Assembly (NCBI RefSeq): GCF_014295035.1
Contig: NZ_CP060404.1
Location: forward strand, 662,001 to 726,000
Source of the DNA: Streptomyces buecherae
GTDB taxonomy: Bacteria; Actinomycetota; Actinomycetes; Streptomycetales; Streptomycetaceae
Length of the DNA stretch: 64,000 nucleotides
Direction: 5' to 3'
Shown here: positions 34,901 through 49,284 of the stretch, piece by piece
Layout: every line of letters starts with the position of its first letter
How positions within the stretch are numbered: position 1 is the first letter of the stretch
Notes under the pieces: generated by a model
Told to the model about the DNA's origin: nothing
Databases searched by the model: none
What the model saw: only the letters and a program-made list of their open reading frames with translations
Position numbers and translations under genes: made by a program

Positions 34901-36710
34901 GCGCAACCGGGCGCGTACGGCGTGGGTGTCCAGGGTCAGCACCGGGACCGCCGGCTCCGGTCGGCCGGCCGCGACGCGGGTGGTGGTGAGCAGGAGGCGG
35001 GGCGCGGCGTCGGCGAGCAGGTAGTCGATGCGCTCGGCGGGGTAGTCGGGGTCGATGGGCAGGTAGGCGGCTCCCGCCTTGTGCGCGGCGAGCAGCGCGA
35101 TCATCGGGTCGACGGTGCGCGGCAGCAGCAGGGCCACCACGTCCTCGGGGCCGACGCCACGGTCGATGAGTTCCCAGGCGAGTTGGTTGGCCCGGTGGTT
35201 CAGCTCGGCGAAGGTGAGGCTGACGTCGCCGCGGACCAGGGCGGTGTGGTCGGGAGCGGCCCGGACCCGGTCGGCCAGCAGCGCGGGCAGGGTCTGGTCG
35301 GCGTACGGGTGGTCGGTGGCGTTCCAGTCGGCGGTGATGCGGGTCCGCTCGGCCGGGTCGAGGATCTCCAGGCGCGCGCAGCGCTCGTCGGGCCGGGCGG
35401 CGAGCGTCTCGAGGACCCGGGTGAGGCGGCGCAGCAGGGTGTGCGCGTCGGCGTCGGTGAACAGGTCGGGCCGGTACTCCAGGGTGAGCCTGGCGTTGCC
35501 CGGGTCCACGGCCAGGGTGAGCGGGTAGTGCGTGGCGTCCGCGCTGTCCCCGCCGGTGACGGCGAGCGAGCCGGACTCCTCGGCCCGGCGCAGCCCGTCG
35601 GCGTCCACGGGGTAGCTCTCGAACACGACCAGGGTGTCGAAGAGTTCGCCGACCCCCGCGACGCGCTGGATGGCGGAGAGGCCGAGGTACTGGTGGGCCG
35701 AGAGCGCCGACTGCTCGTCCTGGAGCCGGGCCAGCGCCTCGCGCACGGTACCGCCGGGACGCAGGTCGAGCCGGACCGGCAGGGTGTTGATGAACAGCCC
35801 GGCCATGGTCTCCACGTCCTCGATCTCCGGGGGCCGGCCGGAGACGGTGGCGCCGAAGACCACGTCGTCGCGCCCGGTGAGGCGGGCGACGAGCACGCCC
35901 CACGCGAACTGGACGACGGTGTTGAGGGTGACCCCGCTGCTCCGGGCGAGGCCGGTCAGGGCCTGGTCGAGCGCGTCCGGGAGCTGGTACGGGAGGTGCC
36001 GGGAAAGCACCGGGCGGCGGGCCGGGTCGGCCGGGGCGAGCAGCGTCGGCTCGCTGACCCCCGCCAGCGCGGCCCGCCACGCCTGTTCGGCCTCGCCCGC
36101 CTCGCGCGCGACCAGCCAGGCGAGGAAGTCGCGGAAGGGGCGGCGGCGGGCCGGGCGCGGGGCGCCGGAGGTGCGGGTCGCGTAGAGCTGGAACAGCTCC
36201 TGCACGATCAGCGGCAGCGACCAGCCGTCGAGCACCAGGTGGTGGTTGGTGACCACGAGCACGCCGCGGTCGGCGGACAGGCGCACCAGGTGCAGGCGCA
36301 GCAGCGGCGGGGCGCCCGGGTCGAACCTGCGGGCGCGGTCGGCGCCGGTGATCTTCGCGAGGAGGGCGTCGCGCTCCTCGTCTGGCAGGTCGGACAGGTC
36401 GGTGACGGACCAGTCGGGTTCGACCTCGTCAAGCACCAGTTGTACGGGCGTGCCCGTGGCGGTGGACACGAACGCGGTGCGCAGGTTGTCGTGCCGGGCC
36501 AGGAGTTCGGCGGCGGCCTCGCGGAGCGCCGGGGCGTCGACGGTGCCGGAGAGGCGCAGCGCGAGTTGCATGGTGTAGACGTCCACCGGCGCGTCGTCCG
36601 GGTCCGCCGCGCCGTCGGTGCCGGTGTCGTCGTCGGCCATGCCGGCCAGGAAGACCAGGCCCTCCTGGAGCGGCGTCAGCGGCCAGATGTCGGTCAGCCC
36701 GGGGTGGCGT
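31946..36710 (-). other. NRPS module 8: C-A-T-E, substrate unassigned, terminal D-residue
   Basis: C starts [13 protein letters not shown] with [10 protein letters not shown] near 36235. The A domain (TSGSTG near 34815) belongs to an unusual subgroup: the A4 region reads [14 protein letters not shown] and A5 reads [11 protein letters not shown]. Specificity residues are approximately D A Q E G G L V D K, with no firm match. T near 33650 is [12 protein letters not shown] ([13 protein letters not shown] near 33045) closes the protein. Confidence 0.85.
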
Positions 36711-39700
36711 TCGTCGAAGGCGGCCACCTCGCGCTCGGTGAGGCGTACCAGCGGGAAGTCGGACGGGGTGTGGGTGGCCGGTCCCGCGTGGCCGGCGAGG
36801 CCGGTCAGGGCCGCCACCCACAGGTCAGCCAGCTCGGTCAGTTCGGCCCGGTCGAGGATGCCGGCCGGGCAGGACCAGCGGGCGCCGAGCACCGGCCCTT
36901 CGGGGCCGTCCACGGTGGAGGCGTTGATCTCCAGCGGGAAGAGGACGGGGAGCTTGCCGCGCCCCGGGCTCGGGGTGGGCAGGGTCTCGGGGGCCGGGGT
37001 CCAGGCGGCGGTGTGCTCGGGGTCGGTGGGGCCGTCCCCGGTGATGCGGCCGAAGTAGTTGAAGACCACGGGCGGGGTGGTGTCGGCGGTCGACCGGCCG
37101 GGCGCGGCGTCCACGGGCGCCGGGCCGGCGTCGGCCGCGGCGCCGGGCGGTTGGTCGCCGGTGGTGCCGGGCGGCTGGTCGCCGGTGGCCTCGGCGGCGC
37201 GCGGCGGGTAGCGCAGCAGCCCATAGCCGATGCCGTTCTCGGCCGGGGCCCTGAGCTGTTCCTTCATGTGGGCGAGCACGGTGCGGGCGGCGGGTCCGCC
37301 GCGCAACGCCTCGTCCAGGTCGGCGCCGGCGGGGTCGAGGACCACCGGGTACCAGGTGGTGAACCAGCCGACGGTGGCGGAGAGTTCGGCGCCGGGCACC
37401 GCGCTCTCCTCGCGGCCGTGCCCCTCCACGGCGACCACGTCCCGGCCGCCGCCCGCCTCGCCGCGCAGCGCGCGCCAGCGGGCCATGGCGAGGGTGAGCG
37501 CGGCCAGCAGCACGTCGGGCACGGCGCCGTGCACGGTCGCCGGCACCGTGGTCAGCAGGGCCTGGGTGAGGGCGGTGGGGAGCTGGCGTTCGACGTGGAC
37601 GCGGGTGTCGGCGGTGTCGGTCGCCGGGTCGAACGGGCGACGGCCGAGCGCCGGCGCCGGCACCGCCTCCCGGGAGCGCCACAGTTCGGCCTCGGCCTGA
37701 ACGGCGGGGCGGCGCGCGGCGGCGGCCAGGCCGAGGGCCCACTGCCGGAAGGAGGTGCCGCCCTCGGCGGTGTCCGGCAGTTCGCGCCCGGCGCGCGCCG
37801 CCGCGTGCGCGGCGGCCAGGTCGGGGGTGAGGACGCGCCAGGACACGCCGTCCACCACCAGGTGGTGGGCCACCAGGAGGAGCCGCCCCGGCACGCCGGG
37901 CCCGGCGTCGTACCAGACGGCGCGCAGCATGACGCCGACGCGCGGGTCGAGTTCCTCGACCGCGCGGGCCGCGTGCTCGGCCACCAGGGCGGCCAGCTCG
38001 CCGGGCCCGACGATGCTCGCGTCGACGCGGGTGAGCACCCGCGCCCCGGTGACGGCGCCCGGGGGCGGCACCTCCAGGGCGGGCTCGGTGTTCTCGGCGT
38101 CCGCCGGGACGAGCCGGGCGCGCAGCATGGGGTGCCGCTCCAGGAGCCAGTCCAGGGCGGTGGTCAGGGACGCCGCGTCGGCGTCCGGCGGGGCGACCAG
38201 GTGCGTGAACTGGTGCAGGTGGTCGATGTCGGCCCGTTCCAGGGCCCAGCGCATGATGGGCGTGAGCGGCATCCGGCCGGTCGGCGCCACGCGCGGCAGC
38301 GCCCGGGTGCTGGTGACGGGGGTGGCGGCGTGGGCCAGGGCGGCGGCGGTCTTGTGCTCGAAGACGTCGCGCGGGGTGATCACCAGGCCGGCCTTGCGGG
38401 CCCGGGCGACGAGTTGGATGGACAGGATGCTGTCGCCGCCCAGGGCGAAGAAGCTGTCCTCGACGCCCACCTCGGCCATCCCCAGCAGCGTGGCGTACAG
38501 CTCGGCCAGCAGCGCCTCGCGGGCGTCGCGCGGCGCGGTCCGGGTGGCGGCGCCGGCCAGGTCGGGCGCGGGCAGCGCGCGCCGGTCGAGCTTGCCGCTG
38601 GGGCCCAGCGGCAGCGCGTCGAGGACCACGAGGGCGGTGGGCACCATGTGGTCCGGGAGCCGGCGTGCCAGGTGGGCCAGCAGTTCGTCGGTGTCCACGG
38701 CGGAGCCGGCCGGGGCGACGACGTATCCGGCCAGGTAGCGCTGGCCCGGCTGGTCCTCGCGTACCGCCGCCGCGCACGCGGCGACCCGCGGGTGCTCGCC
38801 CAACACGGCCTCGATCTCGCCGAGTTCCACGCGAAGGCCGCGCAGCTTGACCTGTCCGTCGGCGCGGCCGACGAACACCAGGGCCCCGTCCGCGCGCCGT
38901 CGCACCAGGTCGCCGGTGCGGTAGAGGCGGCCCCCGGGCGGGCCGTACGGGTCGGCCACGAAGCGCTCGGCGCTCAGCGCGGGCCGGCCCAGGTAGCCGA
39001 GGGCGAGTTGGTCGCCGCCGAGGTAGAGCTCGCCGACGACGCCCGTGGGCAGCGGGCGCAGCCAGGGGTCGAGCACCAGGGCGCGGGTGTTCCACACCGG
39101 CAGCCCGATGGGTACGGCGCCCTCGTCGGCGGGCCCGGTGGGCCAGGCGGTGACGTCCACGGCCGCCTCGGTGGGCCCGTACAGGTTGTGCAGCGCGGCG
39201 CCGGGCAGGGCGTGGCGGGTGGCGGCGGCGACGGCCGGCGGCAGCGCCTCGCCGCTGGCGAAGACCAGCCGCAGCGTGCTCGGCGCGGCCCCGGCCGCCC
39301 CGGCGTCGGTGAGGTGGGTGGCGAACGCGGCGAGCATGGCCGGCACGAAGTGCGCGACCGTCGCCCGGTGGCGCTCGATCGCGGCGGCGACCAGGGCGGG
39401 GTCGCGGTGCGCCCCGTCCGGCAGGAGGACGAGCGCCCCGCCGGCGAGCAGCGGCAGGAACAGTTCCCACACGGACACGTCGAAGCTGGCCGGCGTCTTG
39501 TGCAACACCCGGTCGCCGGCGCCGATCGCGTACTCCTCGCGCATCCACAGCAGCCGGTTGACGGCCGCCGCGTGCGACACGACGACGCCCTTGGGCCGGC
39601 CGGTGGAGCCGGAGGTGTAGATGACGTACGCGGGGTGGCCGCCGGTCAGTTCGGCGGGTGGGCCCGCGAGGGGGACGGCGGTGGCGAGTTCGGCCGCGGT

Positions 39701-42700
39701 CTCGGGCGCGTCGAGGGGCAGCGGGTGGCAGGCGGCCGGTAGCCCCGGCGCGTGCGCGGCGTCCGTGAGGGTCACGCGCGGGGCGCTGTCGGCGAGCATG
39801 TGGGCGACGCGGTCGGCCGGGTAGCCGGGGTCGACCGGTACGTAGGCGCCGCCGGCGCGCTGCGTCGCGTGCACCGCGACGACCAGGTCGAGGGAGCGGG
39901 GCAGCACGATGGCGACCCGGGTGTGCGGGCCGACCCCGCGCTGGCGCAGCACGGCGGCGAGCCGGCCGACGCGGGCGTCGAACTCCGCGTAGCTCAGGGC
40001 GTGTGCGCCGCCGTCCTCGTCGTCGGTGACGAGGGCGGTGGCCCGTGGGTCGTTGGCGCATGCGGCGGCCACCAGTTCCGGCAGGGTCCGCGCCGGCAGC
40101 TCGCGGGCCGCGCCCGCCGCGCTGGCCAGGGCCTGGGCGTGCTCGTCCGCGCTGAGCTGCGGTACGCGGTGCAGCGGGGTGTCCGGCCGCTCGGCGAGCC
40201 GCTCGACGAGGGCGACGAACCGGTCGGCCAGCGTGCGCGCGGTGGCCTCGTCGAACAGGGCGCTCTGGAAGTGGAGCAGGCCGGCGATGCCCTGCCCGCC
40301 GGGCCGCTCGGCCAGCGTGAAGCCGAGGTCGAAGCGGGAGACGCCGGGGTCGGCGCCGAGCGGGGTGACCTCGACGCCGGGCAGCGTGACGGACTCGCCG
40401 CTGACGTTCTGGAAGACCAGCATCACCTGGAACAGCGGGTGGCGGGCGAGCGAGCGCTCGGGCGCGAGCAGGTCGACCAGCCGCTCGAAGGGCAGGTCGG
40501 CGTGTTCGAAGGCGGACAGGTCGGTGTCGCGTACCCGGTGCAGCAGTTCGCGGAAGGTGGGCCGGCCCGCGACGCTGGTGCGCAGCACGAGAGTGTTGAC
40601 GAAGAAGCCCACCAGGTCGTCGAGGGCGGCGTCGCCACGGCCGGCGACGGGCGTGCCGATGGGGATGTCGGTGCCGGCGCCGTGCCCGCTCAGCAGCGCG
40701 GCCAGCGCCGCCTGCGCGGCCATGAACACGCTGGCCCCGGCCTCGGCGGTGAGCGCGCGCAGCGCCCGGTGGGTCCTCGGGGTGAGTTCGAAGGTGACGG
40801 CGCCGCCACGGTGGTCGACCACGGCCGGGCGCGGCCGGTCGTAGGGCAGGGCCAGCTCCTCGGGCGCGCCGCGCAGGGCCTCGCGCCAGTAGTCGGCCTG
40901 CCGGGACAGCAGGCTGTCCGGGTCGCTCTCGGAGCCGAGCACCTCGCGCTGCCAGCGGGCGTAGTCGGCGTACGCAACGGGCAGCGGCTGCCAGGCGGGG
41001 GCGGCGCCCTCGCGGCGGGCCGCGTACGCCGTGCGCAGGTCCTCGATCAGCGGGCGCATGGACCACTCGTCGCCGGCGATGTGGTGCAGCGTCACCGACA
41101 GGACGTGGTCGTCGTCCAGTCGCAACAGGCGCGCCCGCAGCGGGATCTCGTGCGTGATGTCGATGGCGGCCGTGGCGTCCGCGCGCAGCTCCGCGTCCAG
41201 GCGCTCGGCGCTGACCGGCACCGGGGTCAGGTCGCCGAGGGCCACGGCGCCGGCGGCGGGGTCGAGCACGTGCTGGTAGGGCACGCCGTCCGGGCCGCCG
41301 CCTGGTGTGGCGCCCTGGGTGGGGGCCGTGGTCTCGGGGAAGACGGTGCGCAGCGGCTCGTGGCGGGCGACGAGGTCGGCGAAGGCGGCGCGCAGCGCGT
41401 CCGCGTCCAGGTCGCCGGTCAGCCTGAGCGCGAAGTACAGGTTGTAGGTGGCGCTCGGCCCCTCCAGCCGGTGCAGGAACCACAGCCGCTGTTGCGCGAA
41501 GGACAGCGGCTCGCGCTCGCCGCGCTCCCCCGCTGTCAGGGGCGCGCGGCGCGTCCCGCGCGGCAGGACGACCTCGGCGAGCGCGGCCGGGGTCGGGTGG
41601 TCGAAGACGTCGCGGATGGCGACGTCGACGCCGAGCGCGGAGCGGACGCGGCCCGCGAGCCGCATGGCCAGCAGCGAGTGCCCGCCGAGGGCGAAGAAGT
41701 CGTCGTCGGGCCCGGCGTCGGGCTGGCCGAGCAGGTCGGCGAAGAGGCCGACGAGCACGGCCTCGCGCGGGTCGCGGGGCGCCCTGGTCCGTTCGGCCGC
41801 GGCCAGTTCGGGGGCGGGCAGCGCGGCCCGGTCCACCTTGCCGTTGGGGGTGAGCGGCAGCTTCTCCAGCGGCACCGTCAGCGAGGGCACCAGGTGCGCG
41901 GGCAGCCGGTCGGCCAGGAACTCGGCGAGCCCGCTGGGCGCCCCGGTGACGTAGGCGACCAGGCGCTGGGTGCCCGACGCGTCGGGGGCGGCGACCACGA
42001 CCGCGTCCTCGACCCGGGGGTGCGCGCGCAGCACGGTCTCGATCTCGCCGGGCTCCACCCGGTGGCCACGGATCTTGACCTGGTGGTCGACGCGGCCGGC
42101 CACCCGCAGCGTGCCGTCCGCCTCCCAGGTGGCGAGGTCGCCGGTGCGGTAGAGCCGGGCGCCGGGCGGCCCGAACGGCGAGGCCACGAAGCGTTCGGCG
42201 GTCAGCGCCGGGCGGCCCAGGTAGCCACGGGCCAGTCCGGCGCCGCCGATGTACAGCTCGCCCAGGGTGCCGGCGGGCACCGGGCGCAGCCACGGGTCGA
42301 GCACGTGCAGGTCGGTGTTGCGCAGCGGGTGGCCGATGTGCGGGGCCTCGTCGCCGGTCAGGTCGCCCGCCGTGGACCACACGGTGGTCTCGGTCGGCCC
42401 GTACAGGTTGACCAGCCGCGCGCCGCGCGCGGCCAGCGTGGCCGCGAGGTCGGGGGCGAGCGGTTCGCCGCCGGACAGGACGCGCAGTCCCGTCAGCGCC
42501 TCGGGCACCGCTTCGGCGACCGCGCGCCACAACGACGGGGTGGCCTGCATGAGGGTGGCCCCGGTCCGCTCGGCCAGGCGGGCCAGCCGGCGCGGGTCGG
42601 TGACCTCGTCGCGGTCGGCCAGCACGACGGTGGCGCCGGTGCACAGCGGGACGAAGAGTTCGAGGGCCGCGATGTCGAAGCCGACGGTGGTCACGGCGAG

Positions 42701-45700
42701 CAGCCGGTCGCCCACCCCGGTGTCGAGCAGGTCGCCCATCGCCTCCAGGAGGTTGCCGAGGTTGTGGTGGGTGACGACGACACCCTTGGGCCGGCCGGTG
42801 GACCCGGAGGTGTGGATGACGTACGCGACGCCGTCCGGCCGGTGCGGCGCCCGCCGGTCGGGCGCCTGGGCCTCGTCCGGCTCCGGTGGGGCGAGCACCG
42901 GGGACGCCGCGTCGACCACGAGTACGGGGCGGACGTCGCCGAGCAGGTAGGCGATCCGCTCGGCGGGGAACTCCGGGTCGATGGGCACGTAGCCGGCGCC
43001 GGTGCGGGCGACGGCGACGAGGGTGGCGACCAGGTCGGCCGAGCGCGGCAGCGAGACGGCCACCAACCGCTCGGGGCGCGCGCCGCGCGCGAGCAGGCGG
43101 GCGGCGATGAGGTCGGCGCGCCGGTCGAGCTGCCGGTAGGTCAGTTCCTGGTCGCCGACGATCAGCGCGGTGGCGTCGGGGGTCGCCGCGACCTGGCGGG
43201 CGAACCGGTCGGCGAGCCCCGCAGGGGTGATCGGCTCGGTCGGGCCGCGCAGCCCCCGCTGGTCGGCGGCCGGTCGCAGCGCGGCCACGGGCGTGTCGGG
43301 CCGGGCGACGACGTGGTCGAGCACGTCGACCAGGTGCGCGCCGATCGCCTGGGCCCGCTCGCGCGGCAGCAGTTCGGGCCGGTGGTCGATGGCCAGGCCG
43401 AGCCGGTCGGTGCCGGGCAGGGCGACGAGCACCAGCGGGTAGTGGGTGGCGTCGTGCCCCTGGGCGCCGGTGACGGCGAGCCCGGCGCGCCGCTCGGTGG
43501 CGCGCAGTTGCGCGGAGTCGACCGGGTAGTTCTCGAACAGCAGCAGCGTGTCGAAGAGTTCCCGGTGCCCGCTGGCCCGCTGGAGTTCGGCCAGCGACTC
43601 GTACTGGTGGTCCATCATGCGGGCCTGCTGGTCGCGTACGGCGTGCACGACCTCGGCCAGCCGCTGGCCCGGGGCGAGCGCGACGCGGGTGGGGATGGTG
43701 TTGATGAACAGGCCGATCATGCGGTCGGCGCCGTCCAGGTCGGCGGGGCGGCCGGAGACGGTGACGCCGAAGACGACGTCGGTGCGGCCGGTGAGCCAGC
43801 CGAGCAGTACGGCCCAGGCCGCCTGGAGTACGGCGTTGACGGTGACGCCCTCGGCGCGGGCGAACGCCGTGATCCGCGCGGCCAGGTCGGCCGGCAGGTC
43901 CACCTCGACGCGGCTGGGCACGCTGGCGGGCGCGGCCGACGCGGCGGGCACCAGGAGGGTGGGCCCGTCGATGTCGGCCAGGGTGGCCCGCCAGGCGTCG
44001 GCGGTGGCGGCCCGGTCCCGGTCGGCGAGCCAGAGCAGGTAGTCCCGATAGGGGCGCGGGGCCGGCTCGGGCGTGCCGTGGTACAGGCCCAGCAGGTCAC
44101 GGATGAGCAGCGGGCCCGACCAGCCGTCGAGCAGCAGGTGGTGCGAGGTGAGGGAGAGCAGGTGGGTGCGCTCGCCCAGCCGCACGAGGGTCAGCCGTGT
44201 CAGCGGCGGCACGTCCAGCGCGAAGCGCCGTTGCCGCTCCTCGGCGAGCACCTGGCGGGCCCGCGCGCGCACGGCCTCCGGTACGGCGTCGGACCGCGCC
44301 GCCGCCGGGGCTCCTGGGGCCGCGCCGTCGTCGGGGACCGTGCCGTCGTCCAGGCGCACCTCGCGCCAGGGCATGCGGAGCCGCTCCGGGATGACCTGCA
44401 GTGGCTCGGCGTCGGGCCTGGCGCGGAAGGCGGCGCGCAGGTTGGGGTGGCGGGCCAGCAGCGCGTCGGCCGCCGCCCGCATGCGCGCGGCGTCCACCTC
44501 CCCCTCGACCTCCAGGGTGAGCTGGGTGGTGTAGACGTCGGGGCCCGCGCCGTCGGCGCCGTAGGAGGAGAGGAAGAACAGGCCCTGCTGGAGCGGCGAG
44601 AGCGGCAGCAGCTCGGCGAGCGTGCCGGTCTCGGCCTCGATCGTCTCGATCTCCGGCTGGCCCACGGTCACCAGCGGGAAGTCGCCGGGGCTGTGCCCGC
44701 CGGCGCCAGGGCGGGTGCCGGCCGCGGCGATGGCCTCCAGGGCCGCGAGCCAGTGCTGGGCCAGTCGCTCCACCTCGTCGGCGGGCAGCAGCCGGGCCGG
44801 GAAGGTGAACGCGGCCTGGAGCCGTGGGCCTTCGGGCCCGTCCAGGGTCGAGGCGTTGAGCTGGAGGGTGTGCGAGGCGGGCAGCCTGTCGTCGGCGCCG
44901 CCGCCGAGCGAGCCGGTGAGCGCGGCGGGCGCCCAGTCGCGCTCGGCGGCGCCGCCGGCCCCGAAGCGGCCCAGGTAGTTGTAGCCGATGGTGGCCGTGG
45001 GCAGCGCGGCGAGCCGGCCCTGCGGGTCGGGGCGCAGGTGGCGCAGCAGGCCGTGGCCGATGCCACTGTCGGGGGCGGCCCGCACCTGTTCCTTGATCCG
45101 CTTGAGGGCGGCGCCCGGGTGGTCGGGGGCCGCCGGGTCGAGTCCGGTCAGGTCCAGGCGTACGGGGTGGACGCTGGTGAACCAGCCGACGGTGCGGGAG
45201 AGTTCGGCGCCCGGCACGGCCTCCTCGACGCGCCCGTGGCCCTCGATGTCCACCAGTACCGGCCTCGGCTGGCCGCGCCAGGCGGCCAGGGCGAGGGCGA
45301 GCGCGGTCAGCAGCACCGCGTCGGGGCCGGTGTGGAACGCGTCGGCGACCTCGGTCAGCAGCGACTGGGTGGTCGCCCGCGGCAGCTCGACGGCGACGGT
45401 ACGCAGTGTGTCGAGGGTGTCCGTGGCCGGGTCCAGCGGCAGCGGGCTGATCCGGAGCGGGTCGCCGTCGGCCAGGGCGCGCCAGTGCGCGAGTTCGGCG
45501 CCGCGCCGCTCGGAGGCGGCCTCCGCGGCGAGGCCGGTGGCCCAGGCGCGCAGCGAGGTGCCCACCGGCGGCAGGGTGGCCGTGCGGCCGTCGGCGGCGG
45601 CGCGGAAGGCCGCGGCCAGGTCCTCGGTGAGCACCCGCCAGGAGACGCCGTCCACGACGGCGTGGTGGACGAGGACGGCGAGCAGGCCGGGGCGCCCGGT

Positions 45701-48700
45701 CCCGGCGTCCAGCCACACCAGGCGCAGCATGGTGCCGCCGAAGGGGTCGAGGGCACGGGCGGCCTCGGCGGCGTGCGCGCGCAGCGCCTCGATGTGCGCC
45801 TCGGGCGGCAGTTCGGCGGCGTCCACGCGCGCGACGAGGCCGGCCGGGTCGAGCGTGCCGGGCGCGGGGATCTCCAGTGCGGTAGGGGTGAGCGTGGCGC
45901 GCAGCGCGTCGTGGTGGTCGACGACCTGGCCCAGGCCCGCGACGAGGTGGTCGAGCCGGGTGCCGGCCGGGGTGCGCAGGACGGTGGACTGGTGGTAGTC
46001 GGCGATCGGGCCGCCGCGCTCCACGAGCCAGCGCAGGATGGGCGTCAACGGGGCGCTGCCGGTGGCGGGCACGGTGGCCGGCGCGGGTTCGGCCGGCCGC
46101 TGTTCCACGGCGGCCAGGGCCGCGACGGTGCGGCGCTCGAACACGTCGCGGGGGCGCAGCCTGATGCCCTGTCGGCCGGCCGCGCCGACGAGTTGGATGG
46201 AGGAGATGCTGTCGCCGCCGAGCGCGAAGAAGCTGTCGTGGACGCCGACCTCGGCGAGGCCGAGGATCTCGGCGACCAGTTCGGCCAGCACCCGTTCGCG
46301 CTCGGTGCGCGGGGCGGTGCCCTCGCTGGCCGGGGTGAGGTCGGGCGCGGGCAGCGCCGTGCGGTCGATCTTGTTGGCGGCGGTCACCGGCAGCGTGTCC
46401 AGGGCGACGAACGCCGCCGGCACCAGGTGCTCGGGCAGCGCGTCGGCCACCCACGCGGTCAGCTCGCTGGCCGGCGCCGAGGCCCCGGCCTCGAAGACGA
46501 CGTAGGCCACCAGGCGCTTGGTGCCGGCCGCGTCGGCGCGGGCGACGACCACGGCGCGGGCGACGGCCGGGTGGTCGGTCAGCAGCGCCTCGATCTCGGC
46601 GGGCTCGACGCGGAAACCGCGGATCTTGATCTGGTGGTCGGTGCGCCCGGCGTACTCCAACTCCCCCGCCGCGTTCCAGCGGGCCAGGTCGCCGGTGCGG
46701 TACATGCGGGTACCGGCCGGACCGAAGGGGCAGGCGACGAAGCGCTCCGCGGTGGTGCCGGGCCGGCCCACGTAGCCACGGGCGAGGCCGGGCCCGGCGA
46801 CGTACAGCTCGCCGAGCACGCCGGGCGCCACCGGGCGCAGCGCCCCGTCCAGGACGTAGGCCCGCTTGTTGACGTCCGGCGGGCCGATCGGGATCGGGCC
46901 GCCGTCCCAGGAGGCGGGCACGAGCCAGGTGGCGGAGTTGACGACGGCCTCGGTGGGCCCGTACGCGTTGAACAGCCGGTGCCGGCGGGCCCAGGTGCGG
47001 ACCACCTCGGCGGGCAGCGCCTCGGTACCGACGATCAGCGTCATGTCGGCGGGCAGCGTGGCCTCGGTGGGCAACGAGGCCACCACGGTGGGCGGGATGA
47101 CGGCGAGCGTGATCCGGGCCCGCACCAGGAAGTCGGCCAGCGGCGCGCCGGCCCGCTCCTCCTCGTCCACGACGACCAGGGTGGCGCCGGCGAACAGGGA
47201 GTTGGCCAGCTCGCAGAAGGTGACGTCGAAGCTGGGCGAGGCGAACTGGGTGACCCGGTCGCCCGGCGCGGTGCCGAAGCGGGCGTGGGCCCAGGCGACG
47301 AGGTCGACCAGCGGCCGGTGCGCGACCAGCACGCCCTTGGGGGTGCCGGTGGAGCCGGAGGTGTAGATGACGTACGCGGCGTTCTCCAGCCGCAGCGGCG
47401 CCAGCCGGTCGGCGTCGGTCGGGTCGTGCGCGGGCCCGTCCTGCGGGAGGTCGGCCAGGCGGACGACGGGGGTGCCCCGCGCCCACGGGTCGGCGGACAC
47501 GCCCGGGGCGGCCAGGATCAGGTGCGGGCGGGCGTCGCCGACCAGCGCCCGCAGCCGCTCGGCCGGGTAGTCGGGGTTGAGCGGCAGGAACACGCCGCCC
47601 GCCTTGCCGACGGCCAGTTGGGCGACGTAGACGTCGGCGCCGCGCGGCAGGGCCACGCCGACGGGCCGCTCGGGTCCCACGCCGAGCCGGACGAGCTGGT
47701 GGGCGAGCCGGTTGGCGCGCTCGTTGAGTTCGCGGTACGTCAACTCGACGGCGCCGTCGGCGACGGCTGGCCGCTCGGGCACCTCGTGCGCCCAGCGCTG
47801 GAACAGCTCGGGCAGGGTCCGCGGCACGACCGGGGTGACGTCGCTGTTCCAGTCGTGCGTGACCCGCTGGCGCTCGGCGGGGGTGAGCAGGTCGAGCTGG
47901 GCCAGGCGGCGGTCGGGGTCGGCGGTGAACTCCCGCACGGCGCGGCGCAGCCGCTCGGCGACGCCCCGCACCTCCTGCCGCGACAGCGCGTCGGAGCGGT
48001 AGCGCAGGGTCAGGCCGAGCCCGCCGGCCGAGCCGGGCGCGGCGACCAGGGTCAGCGGGTAGTGGGTGGCGTCCTGCCCGGTGACGGCGCTGACCCGCAC
48101 ACCGGCGAAGACGGCTCCCTCTCCGGCGCCGGCCTCCGGATCACCGGTCTTCGCGGTGGTCTCAGCGCCCGCGGTGCCTCCGGTGCCCGCGGCGTCTTGA
48201 GTGCCTTCAGTACCTTCGACGAGGTAGTTCTCGAAGACCGCGAGGGTGTCGAAGAGCGGGCCGACGCCGCCGATGCGTTGGATGTCGCCGAGGCCCAGGT
48301 GATGGTGGGGCAGCAGGGCGGCCTGTTCGGACTGGAGGCGGCCGGTGAGGGCGGCGAGCGTCTCCTCGTACCGCAGTCGGACGCGGATCGGGACGGTGTT
48401 GATGAACAGGCCGACCATCGACTCCACACCCGGCAGTTCGGCGGGGCGGCCGGAGACGGTGGAGCCGAAGACCACGTCCTGGCGGCCGGTGAGGCCGGCG
48501 AGTACCAGGGCCCACAGCGCCTGCACGACGGTGGGCACGGTGACGTCCAGCCGGCGCGCGGTGGCGGTCAGCGCGGCGGCCAGGTCCGGGTCAAGCTCCA
48601 CGGCGACGCTGCCCGGCTCCGCCGGGGGCTGCTCCGCGGCGCCCGGGGCGATCAGCGTCGGGCCCTCGAGCCCGGCCAGGCCGGCGCGCCAGGCCCGCTC

Positions 48701-49284
48701 GTCCGCCTCCGCGTCCCGGGCCGCGGCCCAGGCGAGGTAGTCGCGGTAGGGGCGGACCGGCGGCAGGGCGGACGGGTCGCCGTCCGCGGCGTAGAGCGCG
48801 AACAGCTCCTGGATGACCTTGGCCGTCGACCAGCCGTCGAGCAGCAGGTGGTGGTGGGTCAGCAGCAGCCGGTGCCGCGTGGGGCCGAGGCGGACGGCGG
48901 TGCAGCGGATCAGCGGCGGGCTGGCCAGGTCGAACCTGGCCCGCCGGTCGGCGTCGGTGATCCGCGCCAGTCGCTCGCGCCGCGCGGCCTCGGGCAGCGC
49001 CGACAGGTCGGCCTCCTGCCAGGGCAGCTCGGCCTGGGCGGGGATCAGCGCGACCGGTTCGCCGTTCTTGCGCTGCCGGAAGGCCGCCTTGAGGTTGGGG
49101 TGCCGGGTCAGCAGGGCGCCGGCGGCGGCGCGCAGCCGCCCCGTGTCCAGTTCCCCGTCGAGGTCGAAGCCGAGTTGGACGGTGTAGACGTCGAGCGCGC
49201 TCTCGTCGTACGACGAGAGGAAGTACAGGCCCTTTTGCAGGGGGGACAACGGCAGGATGTCCAAAAGCCCCGAACTCGCCCTGC